A stretch of DNA of 7,927 nucleotides, taken from the NCBI GenBank assembly GCA_946885905.1, contig CAMPHL010000100.1, forward strand, positions 1 through 7,927. Reading direction: 5' to 3'. This DNA comes from an uncultured Pseudomonadota bacterium (GTDB taxonomy: Bacteria; Pseudomonadota; Gammaproteobacteria; Burkholderiales; Usitatibacteraceae). The position numbers and the translations under genes were made by a program. The notes below the pieces were generated by a model. The model made no database searches. It saw nothing but the letters and a program-made list of their open reading frames with translations, and was not told the DNA's origin. Shown here piece by piece: positions 1 to 5,611 of this stretch (the stretch's first letter is position 1; every line of letters begins with the position of its first letter).

Positions 1-1439
1 ACGCGCAGGCAGTGCCGTTGCGCGAGGACGACGAGGAGCTCGCGCTCGCGATCGCCGACCCGACCGATTCGTACGTGATCTCCGCGGTGCAGATGGCGGC
101 GGGCAAGCGGGTGAAGCCCTACATCGCCGCTCCCAACGAGATCGACGCCGCGCTCGAGCGCCTCTACGGCGGCGGGCGCTCGGCGATGAACACGATCATC
201 GACGACATCGCCACGCGCGAGGAGGGCGACGACGAGTTCGGCGACGTCGCGCACCTGAAGGACCTCGCCTCCGAGGCGCCGGTCATCCGGCTGGTGAACC
301 TGATCCTCACCAAGGCGCTGGAGCAGCGCGCTTCCGACATCCACATCGAGCCGTTCGAGAACCGGCTGATCGTGCGCTACCGGATCGACGGCGTGCTGCA
401 CGAAGTCGAGTCGCCGCCGCGGCGCCTGTCGGCGGCGGTGATCAGCCGCGTGAAGATCATGGCTTCGCTCGACATCGCCGAGCGGCGCCTGCCCCAGGAC
501 GGCCGCATCAAGCTGCGCATCCAGGGCAAGGAGATCGACCTGCGCGTTTCGACCGTGCCGACCATGCACGGGGAGAGCGTGGTCATGCGCATCCTCGACA
601 AGGGCGGGGTGCCGCTCGACTTCGCCTCGCTCGGTTTCGAGGGCCAGTCGCTGGAGCGCTTCCTCGAATGCCTGGACCAGGTGCACGGGATCCTCCTGGT
701 GACGGGCCCTACGGGCTCGGGCAAGACGACGACGCTCTACACGGCGCTCGACCGCCTGAACAAGCCGGACGTGAAGATCGTGACGGTCGAGGATCCGGTC
801 GAATACCAGATGCCGGGCATCAACCAGATCCAGGTGAAGCCCCAGATCGACCTCACGTTCGCCAACGCCCTGCGCTCGATCGTGCGCCAGGACCCGGACA
901 TCATCATGGTGGGCGAGATCCGCGACGTGGAGACGGTGCGCATCGCCATGCAGTCGGCCCTCACCGGCCACATGGTGCTTTCCACGGTGCACACCAACGA
1001 CGCCCCCTCCACCGTGAGCCGCCTCCTCGACATGGGCGCGGAGGATTACCTGCTCACCTCGACCGTGAACGGCATCCTTGCCCAGCGCCTGGTGCGCACG
1101 CTCTGTCCCAAGTGCCGCGAGCCGCATCCGGCCCTGCCCGAGGTGGTCGAGCAGATGAACCTGCGGCGCTACGTGCCGCAAGGCGAGATCCTCGTCTACC
1201 GCCCCGTCGGATGCCCGGAATGCGCGGGCACCGGCTACTGGGGCCGGGTTTGCATCATCGAGATGATGACGATCACCGACAACCTGCGCTCCCTCGTCAT
1301 GCGCCATGCGACCGCCGGTGACATCCGCGCGGCCGCGATCATGGAAGGCATGGAAACGATGTTCGAGAACGGCGTGCGCAAGTCGCTGGCGGGCATCACC
1401 ACGATCGAGGAAGTCCTGCGCGTGACGCGCGAGGATTGA
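1..1439 (+). CDS. gspE: Type II secretion assembly ATPase GspE (5' partial)
   Basis: GspE is the cytoplasmic hexameric ATPase that powers pseudopilus assembly, docking on GspL and GspF. The reading frame is open from base 3 to the TGA at 1437-1439. The first in-frame start-type codon (GTG at 12) lies inside a conserved N-terminal-domain stretch (AVPLRE...AIADPTD), so the true start is upstream of the window. Visible in order: the end of the N-terminal domain, with EAPVIRLVN just before the catalytic region; SDIHIEP near 333-353; Walker A GPTGSGKT at 705-728; the Asp box around VEDPVEY near 786-806; Walker B IIMVGEIRD with its glutamate at 915-917; the His box GHMVLSTVHTND from 966; and a zinc-binding tetracysteine (CPKC at 1104-1115, CPEC at 1212-1223). 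All catalytic elements are intact. After the zinc motif the usual GRTGIYE-like segment reads GRVCIIE, adding a fifth nearby cysteine. PilB is the nearest alternative, but the downstream gsp genes settle the call. Confidence 0.97.
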   Translation, partial: AQAVPLREDDEELALAIADPTDSYVISAVQMAAGKRVKPYIAAPNEIDAALERLYGGGRSAMNTIIDDIATREEGDDEFGDVAHLKDLASEAPVIRLVNLILTKALEQRASDIHIEPFENRLIVRYRIDGVLHEVESPPRRLSAAVISRVKIMASLDIAERRLPQDGRIKLRIQGKEIDLRVSTVPTMHGESVVMRILDKGGVPLDFASLGFEGQSLERFLECLDQVHGILLVTGPTGSGKTTTLYTALDRLNKPDVKIVTVEDPVEYQMPGINQIQVKPQIDLTFANALRSIVRQDPDIIMVGEIRDVETVRIAMQSALTGHMVLSTVHTNDAPSTVSRLLDMGAEDYLLTSTVNGILAQRLVRTLCPKCREPHPALPEVVEQMNLRRYVPQGEILVYRPVGCPECAGTGYWGRVCIIEMMTITDNLRSLVMRHATAGDIRAAAIMEGMETMFENGVRKSLAGITTIEEVLRVTRED

Positions 1440-1450
1440 GCCCCGACCCG

Positions 1451-2680
1451 ATGCCGTTCTTCAAGTACAAGGCGGTCTCGACCGCCGGCCAGGTGCAGGA
1501 AGGCGTGCTCGAGGCCGCGAGCAGCGCGGCGGCGGTCGCGCGCGTGCAGGCGATGGGGCTCATTCCGATCCGCGCCGACGAGGCCACCACCGCAGCCACC
1601 GGGGCGCCGGCCGCCGCGGGCGGGCGCCGGCCCGTCTTCCAGCGCCGCACCGTCACCCAGACCGACATCGGGATCATGAGCCGGGAGCTCGCGACGCTGT
1701 TGCGCGCGGGGCTGCCGCTCGACCGCAGCTTCGAGATCCTGATCAACCTCGCCGGCAAGCCCGCGATGGCGGAGCTGCTGGGCAAGGTGCGCAACGAGGT
1801 GCGTGGCGGGGCGCCCCTTTCCAAGGCGCTCGACACGCAGAAGGTGTTCTCCAGGTTCTACGTGAACATGATCCGCGCGGGCGAGGCCGGCGGAAGCCTG
1901 CCCACGGTGATGCTGCGCCTGGCCGAGTACATGGAGCGCGCGAAGGCGCTGCGCGACACCATCACCGCCTCGCTCACGTATCCGGCGCTGCTGGCCGTCG
2001 TGTCGCTCGGCGCGGTGGTGGTTCTGCTCGGGCTCGTCGTTCCGCGCTTCAAGCCGATCTTCGCCGGTGCCGGCAAGGCCGTGCCGCCGCTCACCCAGGC
2101 CGTCCTCTGGATGGGCGATGCCATGCGCGGGTACTGGTGGGCCATGCTGATGGCCGTGGTCGCCATCGCCTGGCTGGTGGCGAGGCGGCTTCGCAACCCG
2201 GAGGCGCGCTATCGCGTCGATCGCTGGATGGTCACCGCACCCGTGGTGGGCGACCTCTTCGCGCGCATCGAGATGGCGCGCTTCTCGCGCACGCTGGGGA
2301 CGCTGCTCACCAACGGGGTCACGCTGGTCGGGGCCCTCACCATCGTGCGCGAGACCATGGGCAACGCGTGGCTCGCCGAAGCGGTCGGGGGCGTGGCGCG
2401 CGAGCTCAAGGAAGGCCGCGGGCTGGGCCGGCCGATGATGGAGACCGGGCGCTTCCCGATGCTCGCCGTGCACATGATCCAGGTGGGCGAGGAAACCGGG
2501 AAGCTCGACGACATGCTCATGCAGGTGGCCCAGACCTACGACCGCGAGGTCGAGGTGGCGATCGCCAAGGCGCTGGCACTCCTGCAGCCGGCGGTGATCA
2601 TCCTCATGGCCGGGATCATCGCCTTCATCATCTACGCCATCATGTCGGCCATGTTGTCGGTCTACGACTTGCCGTTCTAG
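1451..2680 (+). CDS. gspF: Type II secretion inner-membrane platform protein GspF
   Basis: GspF is the polytopic inner-membrane platform protein that works with GspE, L and M to insert pseudopilins. The 409-residue product matches the usual length of about 400. It begins MPFFKYKAVS, the typical GspF opening, then has an Ala/Gly-rich linker (about 45-60). Two homologous T2SSF domains follow, the first from about residue 75 (MSRELATLLRAGLPLD), the second from about 277 (FSRTLGTLLTNGVTL), with the conserved GEETGKLDDML at 346-356. Hydrophobic segments lie near residues 177-198, 229-245 and 377-401. I chose ATG 1451 because it gives the conserved N-terminus. A TTG at 1436, overlapping the gspE stop, would add five residues but has GAGGA directly abutting it, too close to act as a ribosome site. 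That GAGGA (1431-1435) lies 15 bases from ATG 1451, a long spacing, so translation is probably coupled to gspE, whose stop is 11 bases upstream. Confidence 0.96.
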   Translation: MPFFKYKAVSTAGQVQEGVLEAASSAAAVARVQAMGLIPIRADEATTAATGAPAAAGGRRPVFQRRTVTQTDIGIMSRELATLLRAGLPLDRSFEILINLAGKPAMAELLGKVRNEVRGGAPLSKALDTQKVFSRFYVNMIRAGEAGGSLPTVMLRLAEYMERAKALRDTITASLTYPALLAVVSLGAVVVLLGLVVPRFKPIFAGAGKAVPPLTQAVLWMGDAMRGYWWAMLMAVVAIAWLVARRLRNPEARYRVDRWMVTAPVVGDLFARIEMARFSRTLGTLLTNGVTLVGALTIVRETMGNAWLAEAVGGVARELKEGRGLGRPMMETGRFPMLAVHMIQVGEETGKLDDMLMQVAQTYDREVEVAIAKALALLQPAVIILMAGIIAFIIYAIMSAMLSVYDLPF

Positions 2681-2695
2681 AAAGGAATTGCAGGA
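2681..2695 (+). promoter_or_regulatory. Strong ribosome binding site of gspG in the F/G spacer
   Basis: The 15-base gap between gspF and gspG carries AAAGGA (2681-2686, 9 bases before ATG 2696) and AGGA (2692-2695, 6 bases before the alternative in-frame ATG 2702). It is among the few A-rich stretches in the window and the only fully non-coding spacer with a good Shine-Dalgarno match. Either ATG gives a functional prepilin leader, of 10 or 8 residues. I infer that it lets gspG be translated more strongly than its overlapping neighbours, as suits the major pseudopilin. Confidence 0.7.
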
Positions 2696-3103
2696 ATGAA
2701 CATGAGGAAGAGGAAGCAGGGAGGATTCACGATCCTCGAGATCGTGATCGTCTTCGTGCTGATCGGGGGGCTGCTCGCCTTCGTGGTGCCGAAGATCTAC
2801 ACCCAGATGGGACAGGCGCAGACGCGGGACGCGGCGCTGCGCATCCAGAGCCTCGCGGGCAACATCGAGCTCTACCGGCTCGAGGTGGGCAAGTACCCCG
2901 CGAGCCTCGCCGACCTGGTGCGCCAACCCGGCGGCGTGGACAAGTGGAACGGGCCTTACGCGAAGGAGGCGGACCTCAAGGACCCGTGGCAGAACGAGTA
3001 CCGCTACGCGGTGCCGGGGCAGGGCAAGCCCTTCGACCTCGTTTCGCTCGGCGCCGACGGCAAGGACGGCGGCGAGGGCGCGGACAAGGATGTCCGCAAC
3101 TAG
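2696..3103 (+). CDS. gspG: Major pseudopilin GspG
   Basis: GspG is the main subunit of the periplasmic pseudopilus. It is made as a prepilin, cleaved and N-methylated by the prepilin peptidase. The 135-residue product has a short basic leader (MNMRKRKQGG), cleavage expected between Gly10 and Phe11, and Glu at mature position 5 (FTILE), followed by a hydrophobic assembly helix to about residue 32. The body has the family hallmarks: IELYRLEVGKYP (57-68), DPWQNEYRY (96-104) and a C-terminal Asp/Gly-rich loop from FDLVSLGADG (113-122) to the end, where GspG proteins bind a structural calcium ion. Oddly, the usual WGNP turn reads WQNE. There are no cysteines. The start is supported by AAAGGA 9 bases upstream. 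It overlaps gspH by 14 bases. Confidence 0.96.
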   Translation: MNMRKRKQGGFTILEIVIVFVLIGGLLAFVVPKIYTQMGQAQTRDAALRIQSLAGNIELYRLEVGKYPASLADLVRQPGGVDKWNGPYAKEADLKDPWQNEYRYAVPGQGKPFDLVSLGADGKDGGEGADKDVRN

Positions 3104-3581
3104 GCCACGAGCGAGGCCTCGGCCTTCCCGCGCCCACGGTGCGGGACGCGGCGGCGGCTTTACCCTCATCGAGATCCTCGCGGTCCTCGTGATCGGCGCG
3201 ATGATCTATTCGCTCTTCCTGGGCGTGCCCTTCCGCGGGTCCGGAATCGCGGATCTCAAAGCCGCGGCGCGCACCGTCGCCGCGGGATTGCGCCAGGCGC
3301 AATCCACCGCGATGGCCACGCGCCGCGATGCGCTCCTCACGATCGACCTGGAGGCGCGCGAGTTCCAGGTCACCGGCACCGAGACGTCGCGCAACCTGCC
3401 GCGCGATCTCGAGATCAGCCTCTTCACGGCACAGCAGGAGGTCGCGAGCGAGAAGAAGGGCTCGATCCGCTTCTATCCCGACGGCAGCTCCACCGGTGGG
3501 CGCATCACGCTTGCCGTTGGCGAGCGCAAGTACCTCGTGGACGTCGACTGGCTCACGGGGAGGGTCTCGATTGGCGACTAG
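3090..3581 (+). CDS. gspH: Minor pseudopilin GspH (FimT/GspH type)
   Basis: GspH is a low-abundance minor pseudopilin, part of the complex that primes or caps the pseudopilus. The 163-residue product has an Arg/Pro-rich 23-residue leader ending GRGGG, cleavage expected before Phe24, with Glu at mature position 5 (FTLIE), then a hydrophobic helix to about residue 46. The body shows GspH/FimT features: LRQAQSTAMATRRDALLTIDL (about 67-87), IRFYPDGSSTGGRITL (126-141) and a C-terminal DWLTGRVSI. ATG 3090 is the only ATG or GTG in frame ahead of the cleavage site. It lies inside the 3' end of gspG, so the two overlap by 14 bases. GAGGG at 3074-3078 is a moderate ribosome site 11 bases upstream, itself within the gspG coding region. 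Cysteine-free. Confidence 0.93.
   Translation: MSATRPRARPRPSRAHGAGRGGGFTLIEILAVLVIGAMIYSLFLGVPFRGSGIADLKAAARTVAAGLRQAQSTAMATRRDALLTIDLEAREFQVTGTETSRNLPRDLEISLFTAQQEVASEKKGSIRFYPDGSSTGGRITLAVGERKYLVDVDWLTGRVSIGD
3557..3564 (+). promoter_or_regulatory. Shine-Dalgarno site that decides the gspI TTG start
   Basis: GGGGAGGG lies 6 bases upstream of TTG 3571, inside the 3' end of gspH. No ATG lies in the gspI frame ahead of the prepilin cleavage site. The other candidates (TTG 3595, GTG 3607, TTG 3622) lack a comparable purine-rich sequence at the right distance. This favours TTG 3571. Confidence 0.65.
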
Positions 3582-4023
3582 GCGCCGGTGGACCTTGCCT
3601 TCGCGGGTGCCGTCCCGTTCGTTGAAACGCGGGGCCGGATTCACGCTCGTCGAGGTGGTCGTCGCGTTCCTGCTGCTTTCCATGGTGCTCGCGACCGGGT
3701 TCGAGCTTTTCACGGCTGGCATGCGCCGCGCCATCGACCTGGAGGAACGCTCGAAGGCGCTCGCCGTGGCCCAATCGCAGATGGCGGTCGCGGGAACCGA
3801 GGTGCCGCTCAAGGAGGGCACGGCCTCGGGGCAGACCGACGACGGCAAGTACCGCTGGACGCTCGCCATCGCACGCTCCGAGGAGGGCGCGGCGGACCCG
3901 AACCAGCCGATCCAGAGCGCCTACGGCCTCTACCGCGTCGAGGTCGTCGTCTCGTGGCGCGGCGCGGACGAGCGCGACCACAGCTTCTCCATGGCGACGC
4001 TGCAGCTGGGGTCGATCCTGTGA
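3571..4023 (+). CDS. gspI: Minor pseudopilin GspI
   Basis: GspI is the minor pseudopilin that forms the core of the GspI-J-K tip complex, which starts pseudopilus assembly. From TTG 3571 the product is 150 residues: a basic 23-residue leader ending KRGAG, predicted cleavage before Phe24, FTLVE with Glu5, and a hydrophobic helix to about residue 48. The following MRRAIDLEERSKALAVAQSQMA (51-72) matches the GspI pattern of a long helix with a conserved Glu/Arg, Ala and Gln/Asn run. The C-terminal half ends in beta-strand-like sequence (LYRVEVVVSWRG). The start overlaps the gspH stop by 11 bases and follows a strong GGGGAGGG. GTG 3607 would give an 11-residue leader and TTG 3622 a six-residue one, and both keep the same mature protein. 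The stop overlaps the gspJ start as GTGA. No cysteines. Confidence 0.92.
   Translation: MATRRRWTLPSRVPSRSLKRGAGFTLVEVVVAFLLLSMVLATGFELFTAGMRRAIDLEERSKALAVAQSQMAVAGTEVPLKEGTASGQTDDGKYRWTLAIARSEEGAADPNQPIQSAYGLYRVEVVVSWRGADERDHSFSMATLQLGSIL
3634..3660 (+). repeat. 27-nt perfect direct repeat, copy 1 (gspI cleavage-site region)
   Basis: Bases 3634-3660 are identical to 4035-4061 in gspJ. Both copies encode the same nine residues, AGFTLVEVV, across the prepilin cleavage site, in the same phase relative to their own genes. The copies are 401 bases apart. The flanks differ (GGG before this copy, CAA before the other; G versus C just after). Confidence 0.9.
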
Positions 4024-4697
4024 AGCGCTCGCAAGCCGGATTCACGCTCGTCGAGGTGGTCCTCGCGATGGTGCTCGTGGGCGCGATGATGCTGCTCGTG
4101 TATTCGGGGCTGTCGTTCGCGCTGCGCAGCTGGGACGCGGCCGAGGCCAACGGCCGGCGCGTCGCCGAGCGGCGCCTGGCGGAGAACTTCCTGCGCCGCG
4201 AGCTCTCGGAGCTATTCCCGATGCGATTCAAGGATCCGCTCCAGGTGAAGGTCGCGTTCGAGGGCGCCGCCGACCACTTGCGCTTCGTCTCCGCGCGGCC
4301 GCCGGGGATCCAGTTGGGCGGGCTCTCGCTGGTGGGCATCGAGACGCGGGACAACACCGAAAAGCGCACCCGCGACCTGGTGATGGTGCGAGCGATGCCG
4401 GACGACGAGGCGACCAGCTTCGCTCCCCTGGAGCGCGCCGAAGCGCACCTCATGCTGGAGGGCGTGGACCGTGTCGACTTCAGCTATTTCGGCTCGGAAA
4501 ACGAGTTCACGGAGCCGAAGTGGCTGGACGCGTGGGAGTACACGAGCCGCGTCCCCGAGCTGATCCGCATGCGCGTGCGCACTTCGGACGGTTCGATGCT
4601 GCCCGACATGGTGGTGCGTCTCGCGCTGGGCGAGGAGGCGGGTTGCCTCGAGAACTCGTTCCAGCGGCTGTGCCGGCCGCGGAGGCCCTCGCCATGA
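4020..4697 (+). CDS. gspJ: Minor pseudopilin GspJ
   Basis: GspJ is a minor pseudopilin of the tip complex with GspI and GspK. The GTG start at 4020 sits in a GTGA overlap with the gspI stop. GGGG at 4008-4011 is a weak ribosome site 8 bases upstream. The 225-residue product has a 7-residue leader (MKRSQAG), cleavage before Phe8, Glu5 in FTLVE, and a hydrophobic helix to about residue 34. RRLAENFLRRELSELFPMRF (51-70) is the typical GspJ segment, the extended helix running into the strand-rich domain. Later come HLRFVSARPPG (86-96), the acidic EGVDRVDFSYFG (147-158), the W/D-rich loop with EPKWLDAWE, and a final strand LPDMVVRLALG. The only two cysteines of the protein, Cys209 and Cys218, sit in a short basic tail after that strand. 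The end overlaps gspK by the four bases ATGA. Confidence 0.94.
   Translation: MKRSQAGFTLVEVVLAMVLVGAMMLLVYSGLSFALRSWDAAEANGRRVAERRLAENFLRRELSELFPMRFKDPLQVKVAFEGAADHLRFVSARPPGIQLGGLSLVGIETRDNTEKRTRDLVMVRAMPDDEATSFAPLERAEAHLMLEGVDRVDFSYFGSENEFTEPKWLDAWEYTSRVPELIRMRVRTSDGSMLPDMVVRLALGEEAGCLENSFQRLCRPRRPSP
4035..4061 (+). repeat. 27-nt perfect direct repeat, copy 2 (gspJ cleavage-site region)
   Basis: This is the second copy of the repeat at 3634-3660. It encodes AGFTLVEVV at the gspJ prepilin cleavage site with the same codon choice at all nine positions. Recombination between the copies would delete 401 bases and join the gspI leader in frame to the gspJ body. Confidence 0.9.
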
Positions 4698-5611
4698 TCC
4701 GGCGCTCGAGCCAGTCGGGGGTCGCGCTCGTGATCGTGATGTGGGTGGCCGTGATCATCGCGGTCGTTGCCGGCAGCTTCATCTTCGAGCGCCGAACCGA
4801 GATGCTGGTCGTGCGCAATTCCATCTCCATGGCGCGCGCGGCGGCGGCGGCCGACGCCGGGGTGTATCGCGCATTGCATGACCTCTACCGCCAGAACGTG
4901 CCCGACGTGTGGAAACGTGATGGCGCGCCGCACGAATGGGCTTTCGAAGGCGTGCCCGTGCGCATCGTCGTGCGCGACGAGTCTGCTAAAATCGACATCA
5001 ATACCGCTTCGGAAGCCTTGCTGCGCGGCCTGCTCCTTTCGGTCGGGCTGCGCGACGACGAGGTGTCTCCGATCCTCGATGCCATCGTCGACTGGCGTGA
5101 CCCGGATCCGCTGAAGCGCCCCAACGGGGCCGAGGAAGGCGACTACGCCGCCGCAGGCCTCACCTATCGACCCGCCAACGCCCCCTTCCAGGCCATCGAG
5201 GAACTCCAGCTCGTGCTCGGCATGCGCCCCGACATCTACAGCCGCATCGCGAAGTCGATCACGGTGTTCTCCCGACTGCCCGGAGTGAACACCACGCTCG
5301 CGAGCCGCGAGGTGCTGCTCGCCATTCCGGGCACGACGCCGGAATCCGTCGACCAGTACATCGCGCGGCTGGAGGAGGCGCGGGCGCAGGGTGCACCGCT
5401 GCCGGTCATGCCCGAGGCCGGCGCGCTCAATTCCAGCGGAAGCATGGTCGCCACGATCCGTGCCGATGCCCGGCTGGACGACGGCACGGTGTTCGGGCGC
5501 GAGGCGGTCGCGCTGCTGCGGCCCGTGCAGCGCCGCCCCGTGACCTTCGTCGCGTGGCGCGAAGTGACGGACGTGGAACCGCCGCCCGTGCCGCAAGAGG
5601 AAGCCCGCTGA
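4694..5611 (+). CDS. gspK: Minor pseudopilin GspK (tip subunit)
   Basis: GspK is the large minor pseudopilin at the very tip of the pseudopilus. The 305-residue product is in the family range of about 300-330. It has a 9-residue leader (MIRRSSQSG), cleavage before Val10, and a hydrophobic helix VALVIVMWVAVIIAVVAG. Mature position 5 is Ile rather than Glu, which is normal for GspK and distinguishes it from the other pseudopilins. The body shows the GspK signature: KIDINTASEALLRGLL (99-114), then DAIVDWRDPDPLKRPNGAE (129-147) with GDYAAAGLTYRPANAPF (149-165), and IEELQLVLGM (168-177). A second helix-hairpin-helix-like stretch (VNTTLASREVLLAIPG) starts near residue 198. ATG 4694 overlaps the gspJ stop as ATGA and is preceded by GGAGG at 4681-4685, 8 bases away, so the start is well supported although the frame is open further upstream. 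No cysteines. Confidence 0.96.
   Translation: MIRRSSQSGVALVIVMWVAVIIAVVAGSFIFERRTEMLVVRNSISMARAAAAADAGVYRALHDLYRQNVPDVWKRDGAPHEWAFEGVPVRIVVRDESAKIDINTASEALLRGLLLSVGLRDDEVSPILDAIVDWRDPDPLKRPNGAEEGDYAAAGLTYRPANAPFQAIEELQLVLGMRPDIYSRIAKSITVFSRLPGVNTTLASREVLLAIPGTTPESVDQYIARLEEARAQGAPLPVMPEAGALNSSGSMVATIRADARLDDGTVFGREAVALLRPVQRRPVTFVAWREVTDVEPPPVPQEEAR

Noticed and set aside
12..14. GTG at 12 as the true gspE start
   Set aside because: The frame is open to the window edge, the codon falls within a conserved N-terminal-domain strand, and the product would lack much of the N-terminal domain that binds GspL.
1436..1450. TTG at 1436 as the gspF start
   Set aside because: The only purine-rich site, GAGGA, directly abuts it, leaving no spacing. 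Family members begin MPFFKYKA, which fits ATG 1451.
1235..3169. A 644-codon open frame on the minus strand
   Set aside because: It is antisense to gspE, gspF and gspG, which have clear family motifs. The product is a His/Arg/Asp/Leu-rich low-complexity sequence typical of the mirror frame of GC-rich codons, with no recognisable domain.
4981..5000. AT-richer patch inside gspK with TAAAAT resembling a -10 box
   Set aside because: No -35-like sequence lies at the right distance, and the bases encode the conserved SAKIDIN segment of GspK, which explains the composition.
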